From Neisseria sp. MVDL19-042950 (GTDB taxonomy: Bacteria; Pseudomonadota; Gammaproteobacteria; Burkholderiales; Neisseriaceae), in contig NZ_JAUKWH010000002.1 of NCBI RefSeq assembly GCF_030504625.1, forward strand, positions 267,262 to 331,261: 64,000 bases of DNA, read 5' to 3'. The notes beneath the pieces were generated by a model, which did not search any database, was not told the origin of the DNA, and saw only the letters and a program-made list of their open reading frames with translations. Made by a program: the position numbers and the translations under genes. Numbering within the stretch: position 1 is the first letter of the stretch; the number at the start of each line of letters is the position of its first letter. Below, piece after piece: positions 1 to 7,840 of this stretch.

Positions 1-1971
1 CACATTACGTACAGTATTACGTTGCACAGGAGCTGCTGTAACTTTCAAAAGTTGACCCTTGCGGATACTGTTGCCCTTGATATTATTTACAGTAATCAAG
101 TCAGCTACGCTCAAGTTATAGCGTTGGGAGATATTGAATAAAGTATCACCTGCAGCTACACGATGGGTAGTCGCCGATGCAACTTGTTGTGCCGCAGCAT
201 TGGCACGAGCCAAACGTGCTTCGGTACGTTGTTGCTGCTTGGTTCGGCTAGCAACGATACGGTCAATTCTCGCTTTAGTAACAGTTTCTTCTTCCAATTG
301 AGTAAGCGTATTTCTAATACGATCAATAGCATTAATACGATCTTGTTCAGTATCATTCACTAAAGCCATTAATGCATCTTCAGAAGATTCAGCGGCTACC
401 GGAGAGCGGTTAGGCAATGATAAAGGCTCAGATATTGCCAGATCTATAGGTTCAGATGGAGTAGGTTCAGGAGCCGGTGCTGCTGATGTTTGAGTAGGCA
501 ATGGCAGGGGTTCTGCTACAGCCAATACGCTTTCCTGAATATTTTTAATTTCAGTTTTATTTGTTACTGCAACAGCCGAATTTTCAGGAGCTGCATTTTT
601 TGCAATGAGAGATGCAGCTATAGAGATCGGAGCAGAAGAAGCAGTGATACGGGTTTCAGGAGAAGCCTTTGGTTTATTTGATAAGATTGCAATTGGAGCC
701 GATTTAGATTCGGATAGCTTGATATCATTGGCTGCGAGAGTAGTGCGGCCAACAGCATATTGCAGTGATGCAGTATTTTCGCGATAGCTATCAGGAGTGA
801 GATTGTTATTTCCACCTGCACGAACATAATTAAAACCGTTGTTTTTTTTGGTGCTACCTTTTGCAACCAATAGATTGCGTCCGTTAGCTAAAGAATTTCG
901 GCTTGTATTATTCAGCCGCTTGAGCTCTGCAACACTCATACCCGCTTCGGCAGCAATTTTGCTTAACTTGGTTTTTCCGCCTGCTGTGTATAAATCCCAA
1001 GAAATCAAAGTCTCAGGTTTGGCATTGCGGTAATTTTTCTCGAATGTAGAGGTTGCATGAACAGGCAGCAACAGTTTACGGTTTGCTTTGGGAACAAACA
1101 CAGGAGCATTGAATGCAGGATTGAGAGCTAAAAATTCACTTTCGCTAATATTGGCTAGACGGGCGATTGCACTTGTATCAATCGGCTTGTCAATGCTAAT
1201 GGTTTTAAAGTAGGGTTTGTTCTCAATTTCACTTAACCCCATACCGAAAGCTTGCGGGTTTTTTACGATATTGCGAACGGCCAACAGTTTGGGTACATAA
1301 TTGCGGGTTTCCGCAGGCATACGCAAATTCTCATACACGGGAGCCAAGCCTTGGGCTCGTGCACGGTTGATAGCGCGGCTTACGTTGCCTTCGCCCCAGT
1401 TGTACGCGGCCAGAGCTAATGACCAGTCCCCAAACATGCGGTGGAGATATTCGAGATAATTTAGTGCGGCATTGGTAGCTGCATAAACATCATGACGGCC
1501 GTCGTATAAGGCGGTACGTTCCAAACCAAAATGGCGGCCGGTAGCAGGCATAAATTGCCATAAACCGGATGCGCCGACATGTGATTTGGCTTTGGTAATA
1601 AATGCGCTTTCAATAAAGGGCAGCAATGCAATTTCGGCAGGCATATTGCGTTTTTTAACTTCGTTCGCAATATGGTACATGTAGGGTTTGCTGCGATTGA
1701 TTGTGCGGTCGAAATAAGCGCGACCTGCAGAGAACTTGCTCTCATGGCGACGTACAAGCTCAGAATTGACTTCAGCCATGCGGAAATCTTTACGCATGGC
1801 ACTCCACAAGCTGCCGGATGCGAGGTTTTTTTGTTCTTGGTCGAGCAGTGATGAGTTCAAGCGCATCATCGCCATCCCTACTTGGTTGGAAGGAGCGGCG
1901 TGGCTATATGCCGCGCCTGAAACCGCCGATACGCCGGTAACGGCTAAGGCTATAGATTTTAATTTGGCCAT
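1..1971 (-). CDS. mltD: Membrane-bound lytic murein transglycosylase D-like protein, 3' end outside window
   Basis: The reading frame starts with ATG at 1971 and stays open to the left edge, giving 657 visible residues. A signal peptide covers about residues 1-26 (ends SHAAP). An SLT-type transglycosylase domain follows; the motif LLPFIES carries the probable catalytic Glu121, and AAYNWGEGNV is the typical MltD active-site loop. A LysM-like segment lies near residues 330-365, then a long Ala/Pro/Ser-rich linker, then a clear LysM repeat (VAAGDTLFNISQRY) near residue 600. The family cleaves peptidoglycan glycan strands, releasing 1,6-anhydromuropeptides, in the periplasm or at the outer membrane. 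No lipobox is visible, so it may not be a lipoprotein. The gene is transcribed away from the methyltransferase at 2172. Family assignment is firm; the C-terminus is unknown. Confidence 0.9.
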   Translation of the reverse strand, partial: MAKLKSIALAVTGVSAVSGAAYSHAAPSNQVGMAMMRLNSSLLDQEQKNLASGSLWSAMRKDFRMAEVNSELVRRHESKFSAGRAYFDRTINRSKPYMYHIANEVKKRNMPAEIALLPFIESAFITKAKSHVGASGLWQFMPATGRHFGLERTALYDGRHDVYAATNAALNYLEYLHRMFGDWSLALAAYNWGEGNVSRAINRARAQGLAPVYENLRMPAETRNYVPKLLAVRNIVKNPQAFGMGLSEIENKPYFKTISIDKPIDTSAIARLANISESEFLALNPAFNAPVFVPKANRKLLLPVHATSTFEKNYRNAKPETLISWDLYTAGGKTKLSKIAAEAGMSVAELKRLNNTSRNSLANGRNLLVAKGSTKKNNGFNYVRAGGNNNLTPDSYRENTASLQYAVGRTTLAANDIKLSESKSAPIAILSNKPKASPETRITASSAPISIAASLIAKNAAPENSAVAVTNKTEIKNIQESVLAVAEPLPLPTQTSAAPAPEPTPSEPIDLAISEPLSLPNRSPVAAESSEDALMALVNDTEQDRINAIDRIRNTLTQLEEETVTKARIDRIVASRTKQQQRTEARLARANAAAQQVASATTHRVAAGDTLFNISQRYNLSVADLITVNNIKGNSIRKGQLLKVTAAPVQRNTVRNV

Positions 1972-2171
1972 AGTCTTGAAATATACTGTTAATAGTGATT
2001 TTGAATGTAATGGATAGTAATGTCTGAATGAAATATCGTCAAGATGTTACTAAAAAAAATATTTGAAATAATTTAAATGTTTACTATGTAAATCATGCCG
2101 TATGAAAAGATTTTTTACGGTATAAATTTATGGCGGTATGATTATATATTTTGAAAAATAGGCTAAATTAT

Positions 2172-2855
2172 ATGGCGGGCAAGGTTTTTGAGAAATGGTT
2201 TACGGATACTCCAGTAGGGCGCTATACCGCACATCAGGAGCGTTGTTTTTTTTCACACAGTTTGAAAAGCATTCAAGCCAATACGACAGTTCAGACCGGA
2301 ATGGCCGAATGGCTTGTGCCGTCTGAAAATACGATATGTATAGGACGCGATGTTTTCATGGAGACATCGGCGTTCGCTTGGGAAGACGAATCGATTGATT
2401 TGCTATTGATGCCTCATGCGCAGGAATGTTGCGTTGAACCTGAAATTTTGGCAATAGAGGCATTCCGCGTTTTAAAGCCGGAAGGGAAAATCGTGCTTAC
2501 GGGATTCAACCCTCATTCATTATGGCATTTCAGCCGTTGGTTCGACGGCAACAGGCTTCCTGAAAAACGAAAATGCCGCTCGTTGCACCAAGTGAAACAA
2601 CAATTCAAATCGTTGGGGTTTGAAATAGAGGGAGGGCAATTCATGGTGTATGTGCCTCCCGTAAATCATGAAACTGCATTGAAATGGTTGGGCTTTATGG
2701 AGTTGGCAGGAAACCGCTGGTGGCCTGCAGGTGCGGCGGTTTATGGTTTGGTTTTGGTGAAACGGGTAGTAGGTGTGCGGCCTTTGCAGGAGTATGAGCA
2801 GGTGCTGGAAAGTGAAGGTGAAGTAGCTTTGGGCATCGCCAAATTGAAACTATAA
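2172..2855 (+). CDS. Class I SAM-dependent methyltransferase (YafS/type 11-like)
   Basis: About 227 residues from ATG 2172, which has an AGG nine bases upstream; an in-frame TTG at 2151 would add seven residues. The segment ESIDLLLMPHAQE and the following EAFRVLKPEGKIVLTGFNP form the core of a class I methyltransferase fold (strand 4 region and post-motif 'LKPGG'). The usual glycine-rich SAM loop is degenerate, as in the short YafS-like proteins of beta- and gammaproteobacteria. The substrate is unknown. It is divergent from mltD and ends at an inverted-DUS terminator shared with the DUF456 gene on the other strand. Confidence 0.75.
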   Translation: MAGKVFEKWFTDTPVGRYTAHQERCFFSHSLKSIQANTTVQTGMAEWLVPSENTICIGRDVFMETSAFAWEDESIDLLLMPHAQECCVEPEILAIEAFRVLKPEGKIVLTGFNPHSLWHFSRWFDGNRLPEKRKCRSLHQVKQQFKSLGFEIEGGQFMVYVPPVNHETALKWLGFMELAGNRWWPAGAAVYGLVLVKRVVGVRPLQEYEQVLESEGEVALGIAKLKL

Positions 2856-2868
2856 CAACCGGTAGTTT

Positions 2869-2904
2869 AAAAGGCCGTCTGAAAGTTTTCAGACGGCCTT
2901 TTTT
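2869..2904. terminator. Bidirectional intrinsic terminator made of an inverted DUS pair
   Basis: Two AG-DUS copies face each other with a 2-base loop, giving a 16-bp stem flanked by A and T runs. It sits between the convergent methyltransferase and DUF456 genes and can stop transcription from both sides. Confidence 0.85.
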
Positions 2905-2909
2905 AAAAT

Positions 2910-3398
2910 TTAAAACAGGCTGACAATACCTAAAACAGCCAGTGTCAAAATAATGGTAAGCGCGCAACCGACTTTGGCCACCACTCCGATAATAAAACCG
3001 ATAAACGTGCCGATACTTACTTTTCCGGCCGACCATAAATCTTTACGTGCCCAGAACTCTCCGAGGGCTGCACCGATTAAGGGGCCGAGCAGCAGACCGG
3101 GCAGTGAGAAAAATGCACCGACAATGCCTCCGAAAAATGCTCCCCAAATGGCTGTTTTGCTTGCTCCGGTAAATTTGGCACCCAACATGCCCGCTACATA
3201 GTCTAAAGCCATGCCTGCGGCAGCAACGACTCCCAAAAAAATCAGCGTGCCGGTGCCGATGATTTGATAATCGCCTACATAGGCAAGTATCCAAGCGCCT
3301 GCAAACATTAGTCCCAAGCCGGGAATGGCCGGATAAATTGTGCCGAGCAAACCGGCCAGCAAAGCAATCAGACCGAGAATAATTAAAATGGTGGTCAT
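2910..3398 (-). CDS. DUF456 family integral membrane protein
   Basis: 162 residues from ATG 3398, chosen because AAGGA lies at good distance upstream; the frame remains open further up to 3425 without an SD. The protein is almost entirely hydrophobic with glycine-rich repeats: helices near residues 2-22, 30-45 and 50-70, then GASKTAIWGAFFGGIVGAFF and GLLLGPLIGAALGEF, and a final hydrophobic helix. The GxxxGxxxG spacing and the P-G-L-L-L-G-P motif are typical of DUF456 proteins. Its function is not established. It lies downstream of ttcA on the same strand (97-base gap) and may be co-transcribed. Confidence 0.8.
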   Translation of the reverse strand: MTTILIILGLIALLAGLLGTIYPAIPGLGLMFAGAWILAYVGDYQIIGTGTLIFLGVVAAAGMALDYVAGMLGAKFTGASKTAIWGAFFGGIVGAFFSLPGLLLGPLIGAALGEFWARKDLWSAGKVSIGTFIGFIIGVVAKVGCALTIILTLAVLGIVSLF

Positions 3399-3494
3399 GT
3401 AAGTTGTCCTTATTTCAAAAGGCAAAGCGGATGAGTGAATGATATTTTGGGCAAGGTCGGATAAAAGTCAAATCTCTTAAGGCGCTTTTGATCT

Positions 3495-4442
3495 TCACTC
3501 TTTCGGTTTGCTTGCCAAAATATTGATGACTTTTTTCGGAGTAGGCATTTCCACCCTGATTTCATTGTTATCGTCTTCGAGGCCGTCTGAAAAGCGTTGG
3601 GGCACGGTTTCGCGGTCGAAGGCCAAATCACCGCCGTGTTTCAATTTCTGCCCGCGTTGCAGGCCGGCAAAGTCAAACAATTCGGTATCGGCCAAATGCG
3701 ACGGCACGACATTCTGCATGGCCGAAAACATAGATTCGATGCGGCCAGGAAAACGTTTATCCCAATCTTGCAGCATTTCTTTGATCACTTGGCGTTGCAG
3801 GTTGGGCTGCGAGCCGCATAGGTTGCAAGGAATGATCGGAAACTGCTTCAATTCTGCGTAGCGTTCCAAATCTTTTTCCTTAACATAGGCAAGCGGGCGG
3901 ATTACGATATGTTCGCCGTTGTCGCTTACGAGCTTGGGCGGCATCGCTTTGAGTTTGCCGCCGTAAAACATGTTCAGAAACAAGGTTTGCAAAATATCAT
4001 CGCGGTGATGGCCGAGTGCAATTTTGGTGCAGCCGATCTCTTTGGCTACGCGATACAGCACGCCGCGGCGTAAACGGCTGCACAGCGAGCAAGTGGTTTT
4101 ACCTTCTTCGATAACGCGCTTAACCACGGAATAAGTGTCTTCTTCGACGATTTTATAAGGAACGCCGATGCTTTCGAGGTATTCGGGCAGAACATGCTCT
4201 GGAAAACCGGGCTGTTTTTGATCGAGGTTTACGGCAATCAGCTCGAAATCAACTGGCGCGCTGGCTTGCAATTGCCGCAAGATGTCGAGAAGGGCGTAGC
4301 TGTCTTTGCCGCCGGAAAGGCAAACCATGATTTTGTCGCCGTCTTCAATCATATTGAAGTCATTGATGGCATCACCGACGGCATGGCGCAGACGTTTGTT
4401 TAATTTATTGTTTTCGAATTCGTGTTTTGATTTTTTAGACAT
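3495..4442 (-). CDS. ttcA: tRNA 2-thiocytidine(32) synthetase TtcA
   Basis: 315 residues from ATG 4442 (MSKKSKHEF); an upstream in-frame extension to 4514 is open but lacks family resemblance. The PP-loop ATP pyrophosphatase motif is seen as [13 protein letters not shown] near residue 42. The two cysteine pairs [10 protein letters not shown] and CNLCGSQPN are the expected ligands of the 4Fe-4S cluster. TtcA thiolates C32 of several tRNAs in the cytoplasm, with ATP adenylation and sulfur from IscS. Length matches the family. An AG-DUS lies inside the 3' part of the gene and codes for residues of the acidic C-terminal tail. Confidence 0.95.
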   Translation of the reverse strand: MSKKSKHEFENNKLNKRLRHAVGDAINDFNMIEDGDKIMVCLSGGKDSYALLDILRQLQASAPVDFELIAVNLDQKQPGFPEHVLPEYLESIGVPYKIVEEDTYSVVKRVIEEGKTTCSLCSRLRRGVLYRVAKEIGCTKIALGHHRDDILQTLFLNMFYGGKLKAMPPKLVSDNGEHIVIRPLAYVKEKDLERYAELKQFPIIPCNLCGSQPNLQRQVIKEMLQDWDKRFPGRIESMFSAMQNVVPSHLADTELFDFAGLQRGQKLKHGGDLAFDRETVPQRFSDGLEDDNNEIRVEMPTPKKVINILASKPKE

Positions 4443-4581
4443 TTCGGTAAAGCAGGGCAAACGGATAGGAAAGGGCAGAATTGTACCTGAAAACTTTCCG
4501 GTAATGTTCGGCATCCATTTGCAGGCCGTCTGAAAAATGACAGCCCCTGTGAATATAAGCTAGAATGGTTTAACAATTGTA

Positions 4582-5331
4582 ATGACAATGCAATCAGGCA
4601 TGAATCACTTTTCTTTCAATATAGTAGGTTGGCGGGCGGTTAGCCGTTATTTTTCCGAACGCGCACAATGGCAGGCATGGGTTTCAGACGGCCTGACCGG
4701 TGATGAAACCGAATACAAACCGGCGCTTTCATTTTTACCGGCGATGCAGCGCCGGAGATTGGGCGCATCTGCACGGCTGATGTTTGACGCTGCGTGGGCG
4801 TTGGCGGAGCAGACTGAAAACTGTCCGTTGGTATTTGCTTCGCACGACGGCGAATTGAACCGCAGTTTCGAGTTGTGGCTGGCTTTATTGAAAGAAGGCG
4901 ACGTATCGCCGACCTCGTTCGGCTTGTCGGTGCATAATGCGCTGGCCGGGCAATGGTCGATGTTGCGCGGCGATATGAGTGAAAATACCGCTTTATCGGT
5001 ACAGCTTGACGGCTTGGAAACCGCTTTGGCCGAAGCATATGCGCTATTGTGTGAAGGAGCGGAACAGGTGTTGGTTGTTTTGGCAGACGAGCCGCTGAAA
5101 CCCGAATATACGGTTGAAGCCAAACGCGCGCCGTTTCCTTATGCTTTGGCAATGCTGCTGGAGAAAGGCGGGGACTATACCGTGTCGATGATGCCGTCTG
5201 AAAACAACTGTTTGCAGCCGGTCAAGCAATATTACGGTGCTTTAGATTGGATACGTTTCATGCTTTCAGACGGCCTCGAGCATACTCAGAACTACGGTTC
5301 CCGCCGCTGGCTGTGGCAGAAGCGGAAATGA
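4582..5331 (+). CDS. apeC: Beta-ketoacyl synthase-like (chain-length-factor) protein of aryl polyene cluster
   Basis: About 249 residues; ATGs at 4582, 4588 and 4600 are all possible and none has a convincing SD. It resembles the Ketoacyl-synt_2 family: short proteins equivalent to the N-terminal half of a ketosynthase (SFLPAMQRRRLGASARLMFD, then SVHNALAGQWSMLRGD). No Cys-containing KS nucleophile motif is present, so it is expected to be a non-catalytic partner, like ApeC which pairs with the ApeO ketosynthase in studied clusters. It opens the APE operon; its stop overlaps the next start (ATGA at 5328). Antisense to ttcA's promoter side, it is divergent from ttcA. Confidence 0.8.
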   Translation: MTMQSGMNHFSFNIVGWRAVSRYFSERAQWQAWVSDGLTGDETEYKPALSFLPAMQRRRLGASARLMFDAAWALAEQTENCPLVFASHDGELNRSFELWLALLKEGDVSPTSFGLSVHNALAGQWSMLRGDMSENTALSVQLDGLETALAEAYALLCEGAEQVLVVLADEPLKPEYTVEAKRAPFPYALAMLLEKGGDYTVSMMPSENNCLQPVKQYYGALDWIRFMLSDGLEHTQNYGSRRWLWQKRK

Positions 5332-6086
5332 ACAGTTTGAATTGGTTGCGCCGCTTTCTGGCCACGCTGTTCGGTTTCGTGCTTTTCGGCGTGGCCGGAG
5401 TGATGTTTAAAATCGTTTTACTGCCTTATACGTTGAAAAGCACCAAAGGCGATATCGGAAGGCAGCTGAAAGCACGGCGGCTGGTGGGGAGTATTTGGAA
5501 AATTTTTGTGCGTTATGCCCAAATTTCCGGTGTGTTGGATGTGAAATTCGACGGCTTGGAAAAACTCGGCAGACCGGGGCAGTTGGTATTGGCAAACCAT
5601 CCGTCGTTATTGGACGTAGTATTGTTGATCAGCCATGTACCGCAGTTGAACTGCATCGTAAAAAAAGATTTATTGAACAACCCCGCCATGAAAAGCCCGA
5701 TTCTCGCCGCAGGTTATATTCCCAACGATGAATCCATGGAAATGCTGGACGAAGTGGATGCCGTATTCAAAAGCGGCCAAAGCCTGCTGATTTTTCCCGA
5801 AGGCACGCGCACAAAGTGGGACGGAAAAATCAAACTGCATCGCGGCGCAGTATCCATAGGCTTGCGCAGTGCTGTGGTGATTACGCCCGTTTGTATCAAA
5901 ATGAGTCCGCCGAATTTCAAAAAAGGCCAACCTTGGTATAAAATCCCACCACACAAAGTACATTATGAAATTACCGTCGGCGAAGACATCAATCCGCAAG
6001 ATTGGCTTACCGAAAAACCGCTGCCGATAGCCGCCCGGCGGTTGAACGATTATTTACAAGACTATTTCACACGGAAAGCAACATGA
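5328..6086 (+). CDS. 1-acylglycerol-3-phosphate acyltransferase-like protein of APE cluster
   Basis: 252 residues from ATG 5328, which overlaps the previous stop by ATGA; the open frame upstream is a shadow. An N-terminal membrane helix spans about residues 10-32. The PlsC-family motifs are present: NHPSLLDVV (HX4D catalytic pair) near residue 90, and FPEGTR near residue 157. The usual role is transfer of an acyl chain onto a lysophospholipid or similar acceptor at the inner membrane. In APE clusters a gene of this type sits directly before the ACPs and is thought to help attach the polyene to its lipid anchor. The start of the ACP gene overlaps its stop. Confidence 0.85.
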   Translation: MNSLNWLRRFLATLFGFVLFGVAGVMFKIVLLPYTLKSTKGDIGRQLKARRLVGSIWKIFVRYAQISGVLDVKFDGLEKLGRPGQLVLANHPSLLDVVLLISHVPQLNCIVKKDLLNNPAMKSPILAAGYIPNDESMEMLDEVDAVFKSGQSLLIFPEGTRTKWDGKIKLHRGAVSIGLRSAVVITPVCIKMSPPNFKKGQPWYKIPPHKVHYEITVGEDINPQDWLTEKPLPIAARRLNDYLQDYFTRKAT

Positions 6087-6343
6087 GTTTAGAGACACAA
6101 ATCAAACAACTGATTATCGACAGCTTGGGTTTGGAAGACATCACCGCAGCCGATATCGAAACCGATGCCCCGCTTTTCGGCGACGACGGCTTGGGCTTGG
6201 ATTCGGTTGACGCTTTGGAATTGGGTTTGGCCGTACAAAAAGCCTTCGGCTTTCAAATGGACGGCGAACAGCAAAACCTGCGCGAACATTTCGCCAGCGT
6301 GCAAACATTGGCCGATTTTGTCCGCAGCCAGCAACAGGCTTAA
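6083..6343 (+). CDS. apeE: Acyl carrier protein, APE cluster (first)
   Basis: 86 residues from ATG 6083, overlapping the acyltransferase stop by ATGA. The 4'-phosphopantetheine attachment motif is GLDSVDALEL with the modified serine at about residue 39. Overall it is a small acidic four-helix ACP. It would carry the growing polyene chain between ketosynthases, ketoreductase and dehydratases. A second ACP follows 12 bases later, as in other APE clusters (ApeE and ApeF). Confidence 0.9.
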   Translation: MSLETQIKQLIIDSLGLEDITAADIETDAPLFGDDGLGLDSVDALELGLAVQKAFGFQMDGEQQNLREHFASVQTLADFVRSQQQA

Positions 6344-6355
6344 AGGAGCAACGAT

Positions 6356-6604
6356 ATGACAGAACAGGAAATCCGCCAAATCTTGACTGATGCACTGGTT
6401 AATCTGTTTGAAATCGAGTCCGAACGCATCCAACCCGAAACCAATCTCTATGAAGATTTGGAGATTGACAGCATTGATGCCATCGACCTGATCGATTACA
6501 TCAAACGTCAAACCGGCCATAAACTGCTGGCGGAAGACTTCCGCAGCGTACGCACCGTCGAAGACGTTGTACAGGCCGTCTTAAAAAAAAGCACGGCTGA
6601 ATAA
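6356..6604 (+). CDS. apeF: Acyl carrier protein, APE cluster (second)
   Basis: 82 residues with an AAGGAG ribosome site a few bases upstream. The attachment motif is EIDSIDAIDL (serine near residue 38). It differs clearly from the first ACP, so the two are not recent duplicates; in APE systems the two ACPs serve different stages (starter loading versus elongation). It ends two bases before the GTG start of the membrane protein gene. Confidence 0.9.
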   Translation: MTEQEIRQILTDALVNLFEIESERIQPETNLYEDLEIDSIDAIDLIDYIKRQTGHKLLAEDFRSVRTVEDVVQAVLKKSTAE

Positions 6605-6606
6605 AC

Positions 6607-7146
6607 GTGAAAGCGGCAGGGCAGATACTGCTGAGCCTGCTCAGCATTGCATACCCGTTGTTGTGGTACTACGGCCGCGACAACGGCGCATTTTTTTGGC
6701 TCGCCGCCTTAATGTGCGGCCTTTGGCTGGCCCGTGCCGTTATCCAGAAAACCCGCGCGCAGCGGGTTGTTTCATTGATATTGGCTGCTTTTTTCGCCGC
6801 CGTTCTGCTTTTCAGACGGCCTGACAGCATGTATTGGTATCCCGTGGCCGTCAGCGCCTTGATGCTTGCCGTATTCGGCGGCAGCCTCTTTGCCAAACAG
6901 ACCCTTATCGAACGTCTCGCCCGCCTGCAACATCCCGATTTGCCGTCCGAAGGCGTGCGCCATACCCGCCGTGTTACCCAGATTTGGTGCGGCTTTTTTA
7001 TCCTTAACGGCAGCATTGCCGCTCTGCTTGTATACATAGAGAAATTCGACTGGTGGGCGCTTTATACGGGGATTGTGTCTTATGTATTGATGGGGCTGCT
7101 GTTTGCTGGGGAATGGGTTTATCGGAAAGTGGTCTTGAAGGGTTGA
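6607..7146 (+). CDS. COG4648-type integral membrane protein of APE cluster
   Basis: 179 residues starting at GTG 6607 directly after the second ACP. Four to five hydrophobic helices are visible (about residues 5-20, 26-44, 52-70, 76-96, 138-172). A short soluble stretch with HPDLPSEGVRHTRRVT lies in the middle. The gene occupies the position of the ApeG membrane protein in known APE clusters; its biochemical role is not known. It contains an inverted DUS within the coding sequence, and a forward DUS starts immediately after the stop. Confidence 0.75.
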   Translation: MKAAGQILLSLLSIAYPLLWYYGRDNGAFFWLAALMCGLWLARAVIQKTRAQRVVSLILAAFFAAVLLFRRPDSMYWYPVAVSALMLAVFGGSLFAKQTLIERLARLQHPDLPSEGVRHTRRVTQIWCGFFILNGSIAALLVYIEKFDWWALYTGIVSYVLMGLLFAGEWVYRKVVLKG

Positions 7147-7341
7147 AGGCCGTCTGAAAACGAAATTTTTGTCATGATATTTGAAAACCTACAATATCTA
7201 GTTGTAGATGTAGCTTAACAAAAAGTGTTGAAAATTTAAGTTCTCAATTTGCTGCCTAAACGGTAAGTATTTTGGAAAATGGTTTACATTAAAGAAGAAA
7301 ATGAAAAACTGTTGTTTATTTAATTTGATTGAGGAAACGTT

Positions 7342-7830
7342 ATGTCTAAACTGAATATTTTATTGGCATTTATCCTAACTGGATGCACTACGACTTCAGG
7401 GATTCAACCGATCGAAAAAAGTATATCAAAATTTGATACAGCTATGATTTATAAGGGAAAAGAAACCATATTGAATGTTAATGAAAATAAAGATCAGGAA
7501 TATCGGATTTTTCATCAAGGGGCATCAGGATTTACTCCTCCAACAGCGATAAGAAATAGTGCAGAAAAAAGAGCAAAAGCCTTTTGTAGTCAGCAAAACA
7601 AGGAGATGAAAGCAATTAAAGAAAGAACATCTGTACCACCTCATGTTTTAGGGAATTGGCCTAGAATTGAAATTATTTTTATTTGTGTGGAATCAAATCA
7701 TGCAAATGTAGACAGTTATTCTGATGATAAAAAATATGACCAACTAGTAAAATTGAAAAAATTGTTGGATCAAGGCGTACTTTCTGAGCAGGAATTTAAT
7801 AAAGAAAAAGCAAAAATATTAGGTCATTAG
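7342..7830 (+). CDS. Small lipoprotein with C-terminal SHOCT-type domain, inserted in APE operon
   Basis: 162 residues with a lipoprotein signal (LTGC at residues 12-15). A GAGG ribosome site precedes ATG 7342. The C-terminal 30 residues (YDQLVKLKKLLDQGVLSEQEFNKEKAKIL) fit the SHOCT oligomerisation motif. The central part contains TPPTAIRNSAEKRAKAFC and CVESNHAN, which I cannot assign. Base composition is much richer in A and T than the genes on both sides, and it has no DUS. It is preceded by a 195-base spacer that interrupts an otherwise tightly packed operon. I know of no such gene in APE clusters, so it may be a later insertion. Function unknown. Confidence 0.75.
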   Translation: MSKLNILLAFILTGCTTTSGIQPIEKSISKFDTAMIYKGKETILNVNENKDQEYRIFHQGASGFTPPTAIRNSAEKRAKAFCSQQNKEMKAIKERTSVPPHVLGNWPRIEIIFICVESNHANVDSYSDDKKYDQLVKLKKLLDQGVLSEQEFNKEKAKILGH

Positions 7831-7840
7831 CAAAAATATT

